A DNA stretch of 64,000 bases from Paraburkholderia solisilvae (GTDB lineage: Bacteria; Pseudomonadota; Gammaproteobacteria; Burkholderiales; Burkholderiaceae): positions 1 to 64,000 of the forward strand of contig NZ_CADIKF010000016.1 in NCBI RefSeq assembly GCF_902859875.1. The letters run 5' to 3'. The translations under genes were made by a program, and so were the position numbers. Below, one piece after another: positions 61,960 through 64,000 of this stretch; position 1 is the first letter of the stretch; each line of letters opens with the position of its first letter. Under the pieces are notes generated by a model. It made no database searches. It had not been told where the DNA came from and worked only from the letters and a program-made list of their open reading frames with translations.

Positions 61960-62262
61960 CGCGCGTAAAGCCGCCTGCCTGACCGCGTTACAACGCACAC
62001 GTTCCGTGCGCACTCCTCGCCATGAATGGCAGGCGGATCCTGCCGTTCATGCATCACCACTCTCCGGTTTGATTGGCCGGCTGCCAGGATTCGCTTCTTC
62101 GAGCCGCTGACCTCCGCCTGCGCAAAGCGATCGTCACGACAGACGGCTTCTCTCGTACATCGACAGCTTCGACGCCGCGGCGACGATACCTGAATATCGC
62201 GCAGATAAACCGTCGCGAATCTTCTCGCACATCCGTTCTCTTCCCTCATTTTTTCGCTCTTC

Positions 62263-62275
62263 GTGAGCATTTCAC
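62263..62275. promoter_or_regulatory. Palindrome GTGAGCATTTCAC
   Basis: One of three near-identical 13-bp sites in the region (the others are at 62359 and 63685). It lies about 210 bp upstream of the porin ATG. The arms are GTGA and TCAC, with a shared GC-A inner part. Probably a GntR operator, since a GntR gene follows the porin. Confidence 0.55.
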
Positions 62276-62358
62276 GGCGAAAAAATATTGAAATTCTTCT
62301 TGTGCCGGATTTTTTTGTCATTCTAAATTCCCCGAAACGAACGATCTACCTGTTGCTC

Positions 62359-62371
62359 GTGAGCATCTCAC
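62359..62371. promoter_or_regulatory. Palindrome GTGAGCATCTCAC
   Basis: Second copy of the site, 96 bp after the first (about nine helix turns) and 114 bp upstream of the porin ATG, in the likely promoter region. Confidence 0.55.
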
Positions 62372-62484
62372 AGAGCACTCGATAAAGCGCATGGAAATAT
62401 CCCGATCGGAAAAGCAATTTATTTTATGTTCAATATTATTAGGTATCCAAATTTAAATATATTCATACAACCGGATTTTGGAAA

Positions 62485-63534
62485 ATGATTAAATTAAAAC
62501 CAGGCTGTTCAGCGGCTGTGCTCGTGCTTGCGGCGATCGCGTCCAAACCCGCCTGTGCGGAAGTCACGCTCTACGGAATTCTCGACACGTTTGTCGGCTA
62601 CACCAACGCCGGCGGCAAGGGCGCGCAGACCGCGGAACAGAGTGGCGGACTCTACGCAAGCCGGGTGGGGCTGAGAGGGAGTGAGGACCTGGGCGGCAGC
62701 CTGCGTGCGACGTTCGACCTCGAGAACGGCATTCTGACCAACAACGGCTCGGCCACGAATTCGACGCAGGCGTTCAGCCGCAACGCGTGGGTGGGTCTCG
62801 CGAGCCGCTACGGTGAAGTGCGCTTTGGCCTGCAGAATTCCGCGCTGCTGATCATGCACAGCAGGTTCGATGCATTCAACGGCGGCACATATGGCTCTCT
62901 GCTGCACAACGCATCGACGTTCACGTTCCGGTACAACAACATGATCACGTACTGGTCGCCGAATGTGGCGGGCTTCACCTTTTCCGGCGGTGTGAGTCTG
63001 GGTGGCCAGACATCGCCGCACGATGCGTTGAATGCGTACGTGGGTGCGATCGACTACCAGCGCGGTCCGGTTTACCTCGGCGTAAGTCACGCCGAGCAGA
63101 ACGGCGCAAACGGCGAGGTGCTGACGAAAACCACCTTCGCCGGCGGCAGCTATCAGTTCGGCAATCTGACCGGCTACGTTGGCTTCTATCGCGGCAACAA
63201 CCTGGGCGCGAATCTCAACACGAATGTCGCGGGCACCTATCACAGCGTGTACTGGCTATCGGCCGGATACATGGTTACGCCTGCATTACACCTGATGGCA
63301 GGCATTGGCTATGTGCAGGACAGCACTGCGCAACATGACAACGCCGGCGAGGTCAGCATCGGCACGTACTACAACCTGAGCAAACGCACGCTTCTTTACG
63401 CGACCGTGGCTCGGCTCGTCAACCGTCATGGTGCGAGCTACGCGCTGATCGGGAATGGGCCGTTCACGCCCAATACACCGGCTCGCGGTGAAGGCGTTAC
63501 CGGCGCTCAATTGGGCATCGTGCAGTTTTTCTAA
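62485..63534 (+). CDS. Gram-negative porin (Burkholderia OpcP/OmpC type)
   Basis: 349 residues. Signal peptide ending ACA before EVTLYGILDTFVGY, the usual mature start of this porin group. The barrel contains SRVGLRGSEDLGGSLRATFDLENG and FSRNAWVGLASRYGEVRFGLQN, and it ends with the required terminal Phe (LGIVQFF). It forms a trimeric outer-membrane channel. It is preceded by GGAAA in an AT-rich leader and flanked by palindromes likely to bind the next gene's product. It may admit the solute taken up by the importer upstream. Confidence 0.93.
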   Translation: MIKLKPGCSAAVLVLAAIASKPACAEVTLYGILDTFVGYTNAGGKGAQTAEQSGGLYASRVGLRGSEDLGGSLRATFDLENGILTNNGSATNSTQAFSRNAWVGLASRYGEVRFGLQNSALLIMHSRFDAFNGGTYGSLLHNASTFTFRYNNMITYWSPNVAGFTFSGGVSLGGQTSPHDALNAYVGAIDYQRGPVYLGVSHAEQNGANGEVLTKTTFAGGSYQFGNLTGYVGFYRGNNLGANLNTNVAGTYHSVYWLSAGYMVTPALHLMAGIGYVQDSTAQHDNAGEVSIGTYYNLSKRTLLYATVARLVNRHGASYALIGNGPFTPNTPARGEGVTGAQLGIVQFF

Positions 63535-63684
63535 CGATGGGAATCGCGATCGCAGAGGAATGCACGTTCGAACGAATGCGCCTGCTTTTTCTCATCTGAG
63601 CAGCTCAAAAGCATTCAATTTTTTCGCGTGCAATTTTTTTATGGCTGTTCTAAGTTAACTCAACGCCTGCCCAGTAGTACGTCT

Positions 63685-63697
63685 GTGAGCAGCTCAC
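63685..63697. promoter_or_regulatory. Palindrome GTGAGCAGCTCAC upstream of the GntR gene
   Basis: Third copy of the site, 20 bp upstream of the GntR start codon. It is a near-perfect palindrome (GTGAGCaGCTCAC). Its position suits autorepression. Confidence 0.6.
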
Positions 63698-63716
63698 GAG
63701 TCGAAGGAGAGATGTC

Positions 63717-64000
63717 GTGAAAGAGTCAGCCGTAGCGTTGCCTGTGCAGTTGATCGATTGTTCGAGCGAAGCGAAGCTGCTTAGCGAGCGTGCGTGCTCA
63801 ACCATCCGGCATGACATTCTGTCGTGTGTGATCGAGCCCTCGGCGACACTGACTGAAGCTTCGCTGATGACGCGTTACGGAATCGGCAAGGCGACTTGCC
63901 GGGTTGCGCTGCAGCGGCTCGCACAGGAAGGTTTTTTGCGAGCGGTGCCGCGGCAGGGCTACGTGGTGCGGCCGATCACGCTGAAAGACGTCGAGGAAGT
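63717..64000 (+). CDS. GntR-family transcriptional regulator, 5' part
   Basis: The gene runs off the window, with 94 complete codons visible. The GTG at 63717 is chosen because the ATG at 63712 is stopped at once (ATG TCG TGA) and AGGAGA lies just before. The winged helix is clear: STIRHDILSCVIEPSATLTE, SLMTRYGIGKATCRVALQRL, AQEGFLRAVPRQGYVVRP. The FadR/VanR-type effector domain would follow. Likely controls the porin and itself via the three palindromes. Confidence 0.88.
   Translation, partial: MKESAVALPVQLIDCSSEAKLLSERACSTIRHDILSCVIEPSATLTEASLMTRYGIGKATCRVALQRLAQEGFLRAVPRQGYVVRPITLKDVEE

Larger units (their letters stand above)
61960..62484. other. Intergenic region upstream of the porin
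   Basis: 525 bp. The distal third is AT-rich (62376-62484) and should contain the porin promoter. It holds two palindromes listed separately. No gene seen; the minus-strand frame here is not convincing. Confidence 0.5.

Overview
The window reads as chromosomal or megaplasmid DNA from a Burkholderiaceae bacterium, most likely Paraburkholderia or a close relative. The basis is high G+C coding sequence with dense antisense shadow ORFs, a Burkholderia-type trimeric porin, many LysR regulators, NodT-type efflux lipoproteins and CopC/CopD. No rRNA, tRNA, CRISPR array or intact insertion sequence was seen. Assignment is from composition and protein style only.

Layout. (1) 1-9.7 kb: 3' end of a Wza-like polysaccharide export gene, a MarR gene remnant, a small catabolic-looking set (Tat-signal enoyl-CoA hydratase, tautomerase, acyl-CoA synthetase, aldo/keto reductase, LysR), a copper set (CopC, CopD, Met-rich secreted protein), and a truncated SDR gene. 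(2) 9.7-21.4 kb: a large autotransporter with Pmp-like repeats, a second acyl-CoA synthetase translationally coupled to a MATE exporter, a methionine aminopeptidase gene fragment, and a metacaspase-like protein facing a DUF900 lipoprotein hydrolase. The gene remnants and long gaps mark this as accessory DNA. (3) 22.0-33.8 kb: a tight ten-gene minus-strand operon that is an extended Nit1C (conserved nitrilase) cluster: Sll0783-like protein, nitrilase, radical SAM, N-acetyltransferase, AIR-synthase-like protein, glycosyltransferase, MSMEG_0570-like protein and flavoprotein, followed without a break by an LnmK-like (Pnap_2097 family) protein and a B12-dependent methylmalonyl-CoA mutase-like protein. 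A MocR-type regulator is divergent from it across a region with three copies of a 9-bp box. (4) 33.9-48.1 kb: an HxlR regulator divergent from a complete RND pump, then a second complete RND pump on the opposite strand. (5) 48.1-58.6 kb: a possible small-molecule locus with FAD monooxygenase, atypical ketosynthase-III-like acyltransferase, LysR, SDRs, alpha/beta hydrolases, and an AfsA-like / HAD phosphatase / dienelactone hydrolase operon, ending with an MFS exporter. (6) 59.0-64 kb: a polar amino-acid-type ABC importer, a porin and the start of a GntR regulator, with three matching 13-bp palindromes beside the porin and the regulator gene.

The two best candidates for undescribed biology are the extended Nit1C operon, where a mutase that could make methylmalonyl-CoA sits next to an LnmK-like enzyme that could use it, and the AfsA-like / KAS III-like / monooxygenase / efflux region, which looks like a butyrolactone-style signal or metabolite locus in a proteobacterium. 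Functions of whole clusters are inference; family assignments rest on motifs visible in the translations.
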